Positions 53,946-62,489 of a stretch of DNA of 64,000 bases are shown in pieces. Origin of the DNA: Ferdinandcohnia sp047246645 (GTDB lineage Bacteria > Bacillota > Bacilli > Bacillales > Bacillaceae_L); NCBI RefSeq assembly GCF_047246645.1, contig NZ_JBFOKR010000004.1, forward strand, positions 186,001 through 250,000. The letters run 5' to 3'. Every line of letters starts with the position of its first letter. Within the stretch, counting starts at the first letter, position 1. The notes under the pieces are model-generated. The model saw only the letters and a program-made list of their open reading frames with translations, ran no database searches and was not told where the DNA came from. A program made the position numbers and the translations under genes.

Positions 53946-55604
53946 TTGTATCCAGACTCCATTTGAGTCGATTTTATAGTTATTGATAACTGTGTTAGTA
54001 GCCATTTCACCGTTAGAGTAAAAATAATACCATGCGCCATTAATTAGTCTCCAACCAGTAAACATTGAACCTGAGGAATCAAGGAAATACCACTTATTGT
54101 TATCTTGGATCCAACCAGACAACATCTTTCCGCTAGAAGAAAGATAATACCAGTTATTTTTGTCTAAGACCCAACCAGTTTTCATTTCTCCTGTAGACTG
54201 AAGGTAATACCAATCCTTCTTATCTAAAGTCCAACCGGTTTTCATAGCTCCATTTGAATCTAAGAAGTACCATTTTGAATTGTCTAGAAGCCAACCTGAT
54301 TTCATGGCGCCACTTGAAGTAAGGAAGTACCATTTCCCATTTTGAAACAGCCAGCCAGTTTTCATTGCCCCATTTTCAGTGAGATAGTACCAGGTGTTGT
54401 TTTCTTTCAACCAGCCCTTTACGAGTTCGCCATTTGAATCATAGTAATACCAAGATCCATTCTTGTAGTTCCAACCACCTGTCACTTGTTCGGTTACTTG
54501 AGTGGTATCGTCTTTTTTAGGGCTCTGTGCCAGGCCATATCCATAAAAAGAATCTTTTCCAGTTTGGCCTAGATCTATTGCTCCCTGTTGAAGTTTTTCT
54601 CGTAACGCGACATTAGATAAGGTTGGATAAGCATTCTTAAGTTGTGCTAAAATCCCAGAAATAAACGGAGTAGCCATTGATGTACCGTTAAACGTTACGT
54701 ACCCGTTTCCGATATAGGTACTTAAAATGGATACACCAGGTGCTGCTATTTCAATAGTGGAGCCAGTCGCAGAAAAGATTCCACGGATATTATTTTTATC
54801 TATAGCAGATACTGCTATTACAGAAGGGTATCGTGCTGGAAACTCCACTGTATCATTATTCCCATCAGCACTGCCGTTATTACCAGCCGCAGCAACAACC
54901 AGGATTCCGTGAGCATATGCTTTATCAACAGCGGCCTTTAGGAGCATTGAATGCTCGGTGGTGGCTAAACTCAAATTAATAATATCCATTTTATTTGTAA
55001 TTGACCAATTAATACCTGCAACAATCTCAGATACATACCCACTACCTTCCTGATCTAAGACTTTTACAGCATAAATGGACGATTCGGGTGCAACACCAAT
55101 AACACCGATTCCATTATCTAACGCACCAATAATACCAGCAACATGTGTACCATGTCCGTTATCATCTTCATATGAGTTTGTATAAGAAACAAACGAGATT
55201 CCACCTTCAATCCTAAGGTCTGGGTGTGCCGAAATACCGCTATCGAGAACAGCAATTTTGATCCCTTTTCCAGTTAACGTAGAATTCCAAGCACTCGGTG
55301 CATTAATAGAAGCTATACCCCAGTCTATTTGTTGAACTTGTTGCTCAATTAAGAGGTCTTCTTCAACCGATATTATATTTTCATCTTGTAACAGTAATGG
55401 AATTGCTGAAACTGGAACTTCAGCCGATACTGCCTGAAGTTGGTCATATTTGAATAAGATTTCTCCATTTAGTTTCTTAATAGCTTTTATATCAATTTCT
55501 TCTTTAAAAAGGATAAGTACATTTGAAGAATCATTTGCGATAGCAAGAGGAGAATTGGATAGTAACAGAAAAGCAACCATTACAAAAGTGATAATTTTTT
55601 TCAT
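53943..55604 (-). CDS. S8 subtilisin-like protease with wall-binding repeats
   Basis: About 553 residues. ATG 55604 after AAGGGGAGA gives a normal signal peptide (MKKIITFVMVAFLLL); the upstream frame to 55715 crosses the terminator of the neighbouring gene. After a propeptide (to about 105) comes a compact subtilisin domain with Asp in IAVLDSGIS, His in NGHGTHVAGI and Ser in NGTSMATPFISG. Eight GW/WYYL repeats and a non-aromatic end unit follow. It is a smaller relative in function of the 1394-residue protease at 44.8 kb. Confidence 0.92.
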   Translation of the reverse strand: MKKIITFVMVAFLLLSNSPLAIANDSSNVLILFKEEIDIKAIKKLNGEILFKYDQLQAVSAEVPVSAIPLLLQDENIISVEEDLLIEQQVQQIDWGIASINAPSAWNSTLTGKGIKIAVLDSGISAHPDLRIEGGISFVSYTNSYEDDNGHGTHVAGIIGALDNGIGVIGVAPESSIYAVKVLDQEGSGYVSEIVAGINWSITNKMDIINLSLATTEHSMLLKAAVDKAYAHGILVVAAAGNNGSADGNNDTVEFPARYPSVIAVSAIDKNNIRGIFSATGSTIEIAAPGVSILSTYIGNGYVTFNGTSMATPFISGILAQLKNAYPTLSNVALREKLQQGAIDLGQTGKDSFYGYGLAQSPKKDDTTQVTEQVTGGWNYKNGSWYYYDSNGELVKGWLKENNTWYYLTENGAMKTGWLFQNGKWYFLTSSGAMKSGWLLDNSKWYFLDSNGAMKTGWTLDKKDWYYLQSTGEMKTGWVLDKNNWYYLSSSGKMLSGWIQDNNKWYFLDSSGSMFTGWRLINGAWYYFYSNGEMATNTVINNYKIDSNGVWIQ

Positions 55605-55680
55605 CATATCTCCCCTTTTCATGTAATATGAAATAAATATAGTAAAATAGTAAACGAATAGCAATGGGAAAAAAAGAGAG

Positions 55681-55713
55681 AAAAAAAGATTATGTGGAAG
55701 CCCACATAATCTC
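55681..55713 (-). terminator. terminator of the repeat-only protein gene
   Basis: On the minus strand AGATTATGTGG pairs with CCACATAATCT around a 4-nt loop, followed by seven U. It also marks the upstream limit of the subtilase transcription unit. Confidence 0.9.
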
Positions 55714-55781
55714 AATTTAGGTTATAGAAAAATGTTTAAACTTTACTAAACGTATAATTGTACCTGTGGTTTTTCTACTAT

Positions 55782-57875
55782 TTATGGAACCCAATATCCG
55801 TATACTGTATTAAAGTAATACCATGTTCCACCTATAATTTGCCAACCAAATAGTTGTTTACCACTAGCATTAAAGTAGAACCAGTTTCTGTTAAAGTTAT
55901 TGTAATACCAGCCCGTATGCATTTGTCCGCCATCATAAAAGAAATAGTAATCTCCATTAATGTAAGAATAGCCAGTAAACATATTGCCATATGATGAACT
56001 AAAATAATACCATTTGTTGCCGATATATCTCCAACCAGTTACAAGAGTTCCATCTGCGTTGGAGTAATACCAATCATATCCATCGTATTTCCAACCAGCA
56101 GTTGTCACCATCGCACCACTAGGAGTGAAGTAGTATAGTTTATTAGAAATCTTCCTTGGACCGGTCGTCATTTCTCCATAGCTTGGGTCGAAATAATACC
56201 ATGTACCACCAATTAATTTCCAACCAGTAGCAACTGTTCCATTAGAATTTGTATAGTACCAATCATATCCATCAAATATCCAAGCAGCTTTTGATGCCAT
56301 TGCACCGTTTGAGTGGAAATAATAAAGAGTGTTCCCTACATAAGTTGGATACGTAACCATGTCTGAATATTCGTCAAAGTAATACCATTTGCCTCCATCT
56401 AATAACCAAGATGATTCTTTTAATGCACCAGAGGAAGCAGCATAATGCCAATACCCATAGCTATCAAGAATCCAGCCAGTCTTCATTGCACCAGTATATT
56501 CATCTAGATAGTACGTTTTTCCGTTGTCGTTAATTACGCCAGTAAGCATGTAACCATATGAAATGTAATACCATTTGCCACTAGAACTAATCCAACCAGA
56601 AATGCTCGTAGAACCATTACTATCTAAGTAATACCAATCACCATATTCATCAAGTACCCAGCCAACACCTAACTCTCCATTAGGTTTAAAGTAGTGCTCT
56701 GTCCATGCGCCAGTTTTTTCGTTATATATTTCAAACCAGCCTGTTACCATTGAATCATTGAAGTAATAGGTTTTTCCGTTTATTACTTTCCAGCCGAAAA
56801 CTTGCTTTCCAGATGAATCAAAGTAATATTTCGTACCGCCATCAGTAGTTAACCAGCCAGTTACCATGTAGCCGTCAACCATATTGAAGAAATACCAGTC
56901 ATATTCACCAGTCGATGAGTTATAAAAACTCTTCCAACCAGTGATCATACCATAATCAAAATAATAAGTTTTGCCGTTAATGACTTGGAGTCCGTTTAGA
57001 AGCTTACCATTTTCATCAAAGTAATACGTATATCCATTCTCTTTGAACCAGCCAGTTACCATTTGACCAGAGCTGTTATCAAAGAAGTACCAATCATAGG
57101 AACCAGTTGATTGGTTGTAGATCTCATACCAGCCAGTTACTACGTAATCATTAAGATAGTAGGTTTTTCCGCCAATAACAATCAAACCTGTTTGTTGTAT
57201 CCCGTTTTCATCGAAGTAATATTTATAACCACCGTACGTAACCCAGCCTGTAAGCATATATCCTTCAGTTGCATGAAAGAAGTATGTTTCATATTCCCCA
57301 GTGTTTACATTATAGATATCATACCAGGTAGTAATCATATAATCATCGAAGTAATACTTTTTATCATCAATTGTTATCCAACCCTCTTGTTGGACTCCAT
57401 TTTCATTAAAATAAAACTTCTGACCTCCGTGGGTTAGTAAACCAACTGCCGCAGATCCATCTGAAGGATTGAAGTAATAAGTATCATTCAGACCGGTTGT
57501 CTCATTGTAAAAGCTCAACCAACCGCTTGCTCTACCGTAGTACTCATCAATATAAAACTTTTTACCATCTAATGTAAGCCAGCCAATTACTTTTTCTCCA
57601 TTCGAATTATAGTAGAAATAGTAACCATTTTCCTGAACCCATCCTGTTTCGTATTGTGGTTCTGCAGGTTCTGTGACGCTAGGTTCTGGAACTACCGGTT
57701 CTTCGACCTCAGTTTGCGCTGGTTCTTCAGTACTCGTGCTATCGTCAGAAGGAGTTTCGTTATTTGTGATCTCTACTGAACTATCATCTGACGTTGCTTC
57801 ACTATCTGTTTCAGCATAACCAACCGCTGGAACTAGAAGTAAAGCTAATAGTATTGAGAATAAAAGCTTCCTCAT
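55782..57875 (-). CDS. exported protein made only of wall-binding repeats
   Basis: A 697-residue protein. Signal peptide ends near residue 20 (GYA); a Ser/Thr/Glu/Pro-rich stretch covers 21-75; the rest is about 27 tandem aromatic repeats. Two forms alternate in the first half: the usual 20-residue unit and a longer one with inserts such as FEIYNEKTGAWTEHYF. No catalytic motif is visible. It could be a wall-bound adhesin, spacer or decoy that competes for the same wall polymer as the enzymes around it. The start is ATG 57875. Confidence 0.88.
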   Translation of the reverse strand: MRKLLFSILLALLLVPAVGYAETDSEATSDDSSVEITNNETPSDDSTSTEEPAQTEVEEPVVPEPSVTEPAEPQYETGWVQENGYYFYYNSNGEKVIGWLTLDGKKFYIDEYYGRASGWLSFYNETTGLNDTYYFNPSDGSAAVGLLTHGGQKFYFNENGVQQEGWITIDDKKYYFDDYMITTWYDIYNVNTGEYETYFFHATEGYMLTGWVTYGGYKYYFDENGIQQTGLIVIGGKTYYLNDYVVTGWYEIYNQSTGSYDWYFFDNSSGQMVTGWFKENGYTYYFDENGKLLNGLQVINGKTYYFDYGMITGWKSFYNSSTGEYDWYFFNMVDGYMVTGWLTTDGGTKYYFDSSGKQVFGWKVINGKTYYFNDSMVTGWFEIYNEKTGAWTEHYFKPNGELGVGWVLDEYGDWYYLDSNGSTSISGWISSSGKWYYISYGYMLTGVINDNGKTYYLDEYTGAMKTGWILDSYGYWHYAASSGALKESSWLLDGGKWYYFDEYSDMVTYPTYVGNTLYYFHSNGAMASKAAWIFDGYDWYYTNSNGTVATGWKLIGGTWYYFDPSYGEMTTGPRKISNKLYYFTPSGAMVTTAGWKYDGYDWYYSNADGTLVTGWRYIGNKWYYFSSSYGNMFTGYSYINGDYYFFYDGGQMHTGWYYNNFNRNWFYFNASGKQLFGWQIIGGTWYYFNTVYGYWVP

Positions 57876-58127
57876 TTATTGACCCCCTATTTACAATATA
57901 TTGAAATCATATCAAACTAGTAAAATAGTCGCAATCAGAAAAAACCTGTTATGTGAAATTTTAGTAGACGATTTAACAAATTGTACTAAATCCTGTTTAA
58001 AATCGTTCTTTTTTTACAATTATCTTCAAGTTAATTTCCTGAATTATACTATTCTGATTATTTTTTTGATAGAATTATATAGTTATATAGTACTAAGTGG
58101 TTTTTTTACACTATAGGGGGAAGGGTC

Positions 58128-61100
58128 TTGCAAAAAATCATTATTATTTTACTTGCTCTACAATTACTGTTAATTCCAACGCTTTCATATGCTGCAGAGA
58201 TGACAGAAAAAACACCGGTAATTGAAAAGAGGATAAGTGCTAGCATAATAGAGGGAACAGTTCAAAAGTCAATAACTCAAGATATTAATTATTCGGATCC
58301 CCGATATTATCCGCTAGTCTCAAAAGGAAGTTTGGCAAGTGTTTTAACGGACAGTTATGGGGGAACACAAGAAATCTACTATATAGACTTATATGAGATT
58401 TCTCAAGAAAGAATGGAGTTAGAACTGCTATATCTATCAGAGTATAAAGATCAAAAAGATAGTGTATTAACCATTGAATTCTTCCTTGAAAATGATTCAT
58501 TGCTGGAATATATGGGCAGCACAGACTTGCATACGGATGGTTATGATGGAGCGTATTTTCAAATACCGCTATTGAAAAATATAGACCAGCAATACATCTA
58601 CATGCTTGTAGGTACATCACAGAGTGTAAGTGATCCAGTATATTCGAGTGTTTCAACATTTAAAGTACTTAATCCATTTTATGTTGAAGGAAATCCTTCT
58701 GCTGAAAATTTTGTACTTATTAGTAACGAATCTACTGATGCGGAAACAACTGAATCTACTGGTACATTTAGCTTTATTGAACAGACAAAGAATATCGAAA
58801 TGAACCCAAGTTTAGACCAGAGTACCTATCAAATGGATATGAACTTACCATTTGATATTCCAAAAACAAAAGATAAGTTAGTTAATCAAAGTCAATTCTT
58901 TGCAGCACAGACTTTTTTAGTGGGGGACTACAAAAAATTCTGGGTGACAAACTTAAGTGATGACAGTAACTATCAAATAGATGCGCGTCTAGCATACAAT
59001 GGCTCAAAATCACAGGTTTGGGTACATCAAGGTGAAATTACAGATGCGGACGCTGCGAAATTAGGCAAAGAATTTGATGAACGTATTTATGATTCTGTTA
59101 CAAGCCACTTTGCGCCAGAATCAGATGTAGATCGAAATGGAAAAGTAAATATTTTAGTCTTTGATATTCAAGATGGTTACAATGGATATGGCGGTTACAC
59201 AGGAGGATACTTCTGGGGTGGAGACTTATATAGTTCCAGCTATGTTTATAGTTCAAACCAGTCAGAAATCTTCTATATTGATACATACCCAACTATGGGC
59301 GAAAAAAACGCAAGTAAGGATGTAACAAGAGCATATGGGACCATCGCTCATGAATTCCAACATATGGTGAATTTTAACCGAAATGTGTTAATTGAGGGAA
59401 GTACAAGTAATATGCCTTCATGGATGAATGAAGGATTGTCTGAAGCGGCCAATCAAATTTATCAAGGGCAAGGCTTATGGGGGCGATTATATTATTATAA
59501 TCAATCTACTACAATCCAAAATGGACACTCACTCTTAAAGTGGGGGGATAATGGTGATAGTTTAGCAAACTATTCGTTATCTTATTTGTTTATGCAATAT
59601 TTAAAAATACAAGCAAATCAAGGTGAAGCGATTTTTAAAGAGATTTTGGAAGACCGTAATAATGATTATCAAGCAATTGAAAACGTAGCAAGAAAGTATA
59701 TTGATCCTACGATTACGTTTGGAGAATTAATGACCAACTTTAGAATGGCATTGTTCCTTAATGAACCAACAGGATTATATGGATTTGGTGGAGATCCTTT
59801 CTTCGAAGACCTGAAACAGAGAATCTATACAGGCGGTCCAACTAATCTTCGTGGTGGAGGAGCAATCGTTTTTGCTAGTGATTCCGAAACGGTTCCTGCT
59901 AATAAGGGAGCAAATATCACTTATCGATTTATAAAAAATCAAAGTGATGAAGGTGGCTCATCTGATGTAACCCCTCCACACAGTCCAAATGTTATTCCGA
60001 TTAGTAACCTTGATACTACAATTACAGGGATAGCAGAACCTTCATCTACAGTTTATGCAAAGGTTGGGACAACTGAAATTGGACGAACTTCGAGTGACAC
60101 TAAAGGACAATTTACAATATCTATTTCAGTTCAAGAAGCGGGAACAATTGTTGAGGTATATGCTGAGGACGCAGCAGGAAATGTGAGTGAACCAAGCCTA
60201 CTTACAGTCTATGATGTAATAGCTCCTGAGTCCCCAATTGTAAATGAAGTAACAGATAAAGACACTGCTGTGACTGGACGTGCAGAAGCAGGAGCTACTA
60301 TTCGAGTTATATACAATAACTCAATTATAGGAACAGATAAAGCTAATTCAAGCGGAACTTTCACTGTTGCAATTCCTCAACAACAAGCGGGAAATGCACT
60401 ATGGGTATCAGCTCTTGATAACAACGGAAATCAAAGTAATGCTACTTTGGTTATTGTAAAAGGAACTGTAAGTGTTACAAAACCTGAGGTGTTTGAGATA
60501 ACAGATCAAGACAATACAGTTACTGGAAAGGCTGATCCAGGTGTAACCCTACAAGTAGATGCAAACGGGTTATATCTAACAACTGGATATGCAGAAATAG
60601 ACGGAACCTTTTCAATCCCAATTCCTGTTCCGATGGCAGGGACGGAAATAACTGTTACTGCATTCGATAGCAAAGGAAATAGTAGTGAACCGACGACTGT
60701 TTATGTAAAGGATGTTACCACTCCAGGAAAACCAGTGGTACATGAAGTAACAGATCAAGATTCGATTATTTCTGGGGAGGCTGAACCAGGCTCAACAGTT
60801 GAAGTGAGAGTAAATGGTGCAATCATAGGACAAGATGTGGTCTCATCAATGGGCATATTTTCATTTTATATACCTTCTCAAGTAGCAGGGACAAACTTAC
60901 GTGTTACCGCTACAGATGAGGCGGGAAATGTTAGTGAGGCAGTAAATGTCGTTGTAAAAGATATTACAGCCCCAGAAAAACCGGTTGTAAATGATGTAAC
61001 AGATCAAGAAAAGACTGTTACTGGGTTTGCTGAAGCGGGCTCTGAAGTAGAAGTAAGAGTTAATGGTACAACCATAGGAAGTGGACAAACTAGCTTAAAT

Positions 61101-62018
61101 GGCAGCTTTACAATAACCATTCCTATTCAAAAAGCAGGAGTTACCCTGTCAATCACATCTATAGATGCGGCTGATAACCGAAGTGAAGTAACAACTGTTC
61201 TTGTAAAAGACGCTACTCCTCCAGTTAATCCTGTTGTGCAAGAAGTAACAGAGGAAAGCACTACAGTTAACGGACAAGCAGAAGTAGGTTCAACAATTGA
61301 AGTAAGTGTAACAGGTAATGTAATTGGTACCGGTAAAGCAGGCACAGATGGAAACTTCAGTGTAACAATCTTAAGTCAACCAGCAGGGACAGTGTTAGCG
61401 GTAACTGCTAAAGACACAGTTGGAAATGTAAGTGAAAGCACTCACGTTACAGTTAAAAATGTGAACAAGGCTGGTTGGGCACTAGAAAATAATAAATGGT
61501 ATTTCTATGACGGAACTACTGGAGTAAAAAAAGTTGGCTGGTTGTTGGATGCGGGCACCTGGTATTATCTAGATAAAGATGGGGCAATGAAAACAGGATG
61601 GTTCCAGGAAGGGACTACCTGGTATTACCTAGCAAAATCAGGAGCTATGCAAAAAGGCTGGGTTACAGTTAGTGGCCAATGGTACTATATGAATGCTAGT
61701 GGAAAGATGCAAACAGGTTGGAATCAAAGTGCAGGGAAATGGTATTACTTAAGTAACAGTGGAGAAATGAAGACAGGCTGGGTTACAGTTGGAGGTTACT
61801 GGTATTATATGAATGGTAGCGGTGAGATGCAGACTGGCTGGCTAAAACAAGGTTCTTCCTGGTACTATTTAACAAGCTCTGGAACTATGAAAACTGGATG
61901 GCTACAGCTTGGAAGCACATGGTATTACATGGATAAAAATGGGGTAATGAAAACCAATTGGGTTTTAATAGGTAACAAATGGTATTTCTTTAACTCAAGT
62001 GGTGTTTGGATTCAATAA
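58128..62018 (+). CDS. M30-like metalloprotease with Ig-like domains and wall-binding repeats
   Basis: A 1296-residue secreted protein starting at TTG 58128 behind GGGGGAAGGG. The signal peptide is about 1-22. The zinc motif HEFQH lies near residue 408 in GTIAHEFQHMVNF, followed by MNEGLSEAA with the likely third ligand, the pattern of hyicolysin-type (M30) peptidases. From about 615 to 1110 six Ig-like domains follow, each beginning with VxEVTDQDxxVTGxAEPG-like sequence. Nine GW/WYYL repeats end the protein. It should be a wall-bound protease reaching outward on an Ig stalk. Confidence 0.9.
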   Translation: MQKIIIILLALQLLLIPTLSYAAEMTEKTPVIEKRISASIIEGTVQKSITQDINYSDPRYYPLVSKGSLASVLTDSYGGTQEIYYIDLYEISQERMELELLYLSEYKDQKDSVLTIEFFLENDSLLEYMGSTDLHTDGYDGAYFQIPLLKNIDQQYIYMLVGTSQSVSDPVYSSVSTFKVLNPFYVEGNPSAENFVLISNESTDAETTESTGTFSFIEQTKNIEMNPSLDQSTYQMDMNLPFDIPKTKDKLVNQSQFFAAQTFLVGDYKKFWVTNLSDDSNYQIDARLAYNGSKSQVWVHQGEITDADAAKLGKEFDERIYDSVTSHFAPESDVDRNGKVNILVFDIQDGYNGYGGYTGGYFWGGDLYSSSYVYSSNQSEIFYIDTYPTMGEKNASKDVTRAYGTIAHEFQHMVNFNRNVLIEGSTSNMPSWMNEGLSEAANQIYQGQGLWGRLYYYNQSTTIQNGHSLLKWGDNGDSLANYSLSYLFMQYLKIQANQGEAIFKEILEDRNNDYQAIENVARKYIDPTITFGELMTNFRMALFLNEPTGLYGFGGDPFFEDLKQRIYTGGPTNLRGGGAIVFASDSETVPANKGANITYRFIKNQSDEGGSSDVTPPHSPNVIPISNLDTTITGIAEPSSTVYAKVGTTEIGRTSSDTKGQFTISISVQEAGTIVEVYAEDAAGNVSEPSLLTVYDVIAPESPIVNEVTDKDTAVTGRAEAGATIRVIYNNSIIGTDKANSSGTFTVAIPQQQAGNALWVSALDNNGNQSNATLVIVKGTVSVTKPEVFEITDQDNTVTGKADPGVTLQVDANGLYLTTGYAEIDGTFSIPIPVPMAGTEITVTAFDSKGNSSEPTTVYVKDVTTPGKPVVHEVTDQDSIISGEAEPGSTVEVRVNGAIIGQDVVSSMGIFSFYIPSQVAGTNLRVTATDEAGNVSEAVNVVVKDITAPEKPVVNDVTDQEKTVTGFAEAGSEVEVRVNGTTIGSGQTSLNGSFTITIPIQKAGVTLSITSIDAADNRSEVTTVLVKDATPPVNPVVQEVTEESTTVNGQAEVGSTIEVSVTGNVIGTGKAGTDGNFSVTILSQPAGTVLAVTAKDTVGNVSESTHVTVKNVNKAGWALENNKWYFYDGTTGVKKVGWLLDAGTWYYLDKDGAMKTGWFQEGTTWYYLAKSGAMQKGWVTVSGQWYYMNASGKMQTGWNQSAGKWYYLSNSGEMKTGWVTVGGYWYYMNGSGEMQTGWLKQGSSWYYLTSSGTMKTGWLQLGSTWYYMDKNGVMKTNWVLIGNKWYFFNSSGVWIQ

Positions 62019-62024
62019 TAGTTG

Positions 62025-62057
62025 ACGGTATTCTCTAAGGAGGATACCGTTTTTTTT
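62025..62057 (+). terminator. terminator of the M30-like protease gene
   Basis: ACGGTAT pairs with ATACCGT, followed by seven T or more. Confidence 0.88.
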
Positions 62058-62097
62058 AGCAGATAGAAAAGTATAAAATTCTTTCCTATCTGCATAA

Positions 62098-62152
62098 GTG
62101 CAACTACGGCTCTGCTGTCCACTAAAGGCTCGGCAATCGCCGAGTTTTCTAA
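62098..62152. repeat. short dispersed-repeat fragment with GGCTCGGC hairpin
   Basis: A GC-richer stretch with CTCGGC-AATC-GCCGAG followed by TTTTCT. I recall similar AACTACGGCTCTGCTGTC-type segments between genes of other Bacillus. It could act as a second terminator. Confidence 0.5.
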
Positions 62153-62191
62153 AATGATAAGAAAGCATAAAAATTTCAACCGAGTTGTCGG

Positions 62192-62415
62192 TGTCTAGCT
62201 CCAGCGCCTAGCCCCTCGAGGTCTCTTCACCCCTCCTGCGGCGGCAACACTAAGGAATGCTTCGTGAGCATAAGCCTCGCAGAAAAATTGCTTTAGCAAT
62301 TTTTAGAGCCTCCTCGTCAGGGTTCCGACGCACAGGACGTGCTAGTGCCGGCGTTGCCACAGGACGTGGCGGCTTTTAGTCGATGTTCCTTTTTCCAAGG
62401 CGCTTGCGCTTTTCT
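62192..62415. repeat. Bacillus-type dispersed repeat, short copy (MITE-like)
   Basis: A 224-bp copy of the element at 22079-22430 with the same ends (GTCTAGCTCCAGCGCC and AAGGCGCTTGCGCTTTTC) but without about 128 bp of the interior. It fills most of the 471-bp gap between the M30-like and the last gene and encodes nothing. Confidence 0.85.
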
Positions 62416-62436
62416 AATACGACTGCAGCAACATTA

Positions 62437-62473
62437 TAAAAAAAGAAACCTGACTCCGAAAAGTCAGGTTTCT
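62437..62473 (-). terminator. terminator of the last gene
   Basis: On the minus strand AGAAACCTGACT pairs with AGTCAGGTTTCT around a 6-nt loop, then seven U. Confidence 0.92.
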
Positions 62474-62489
62474 AATCAAAAATTAGTAA

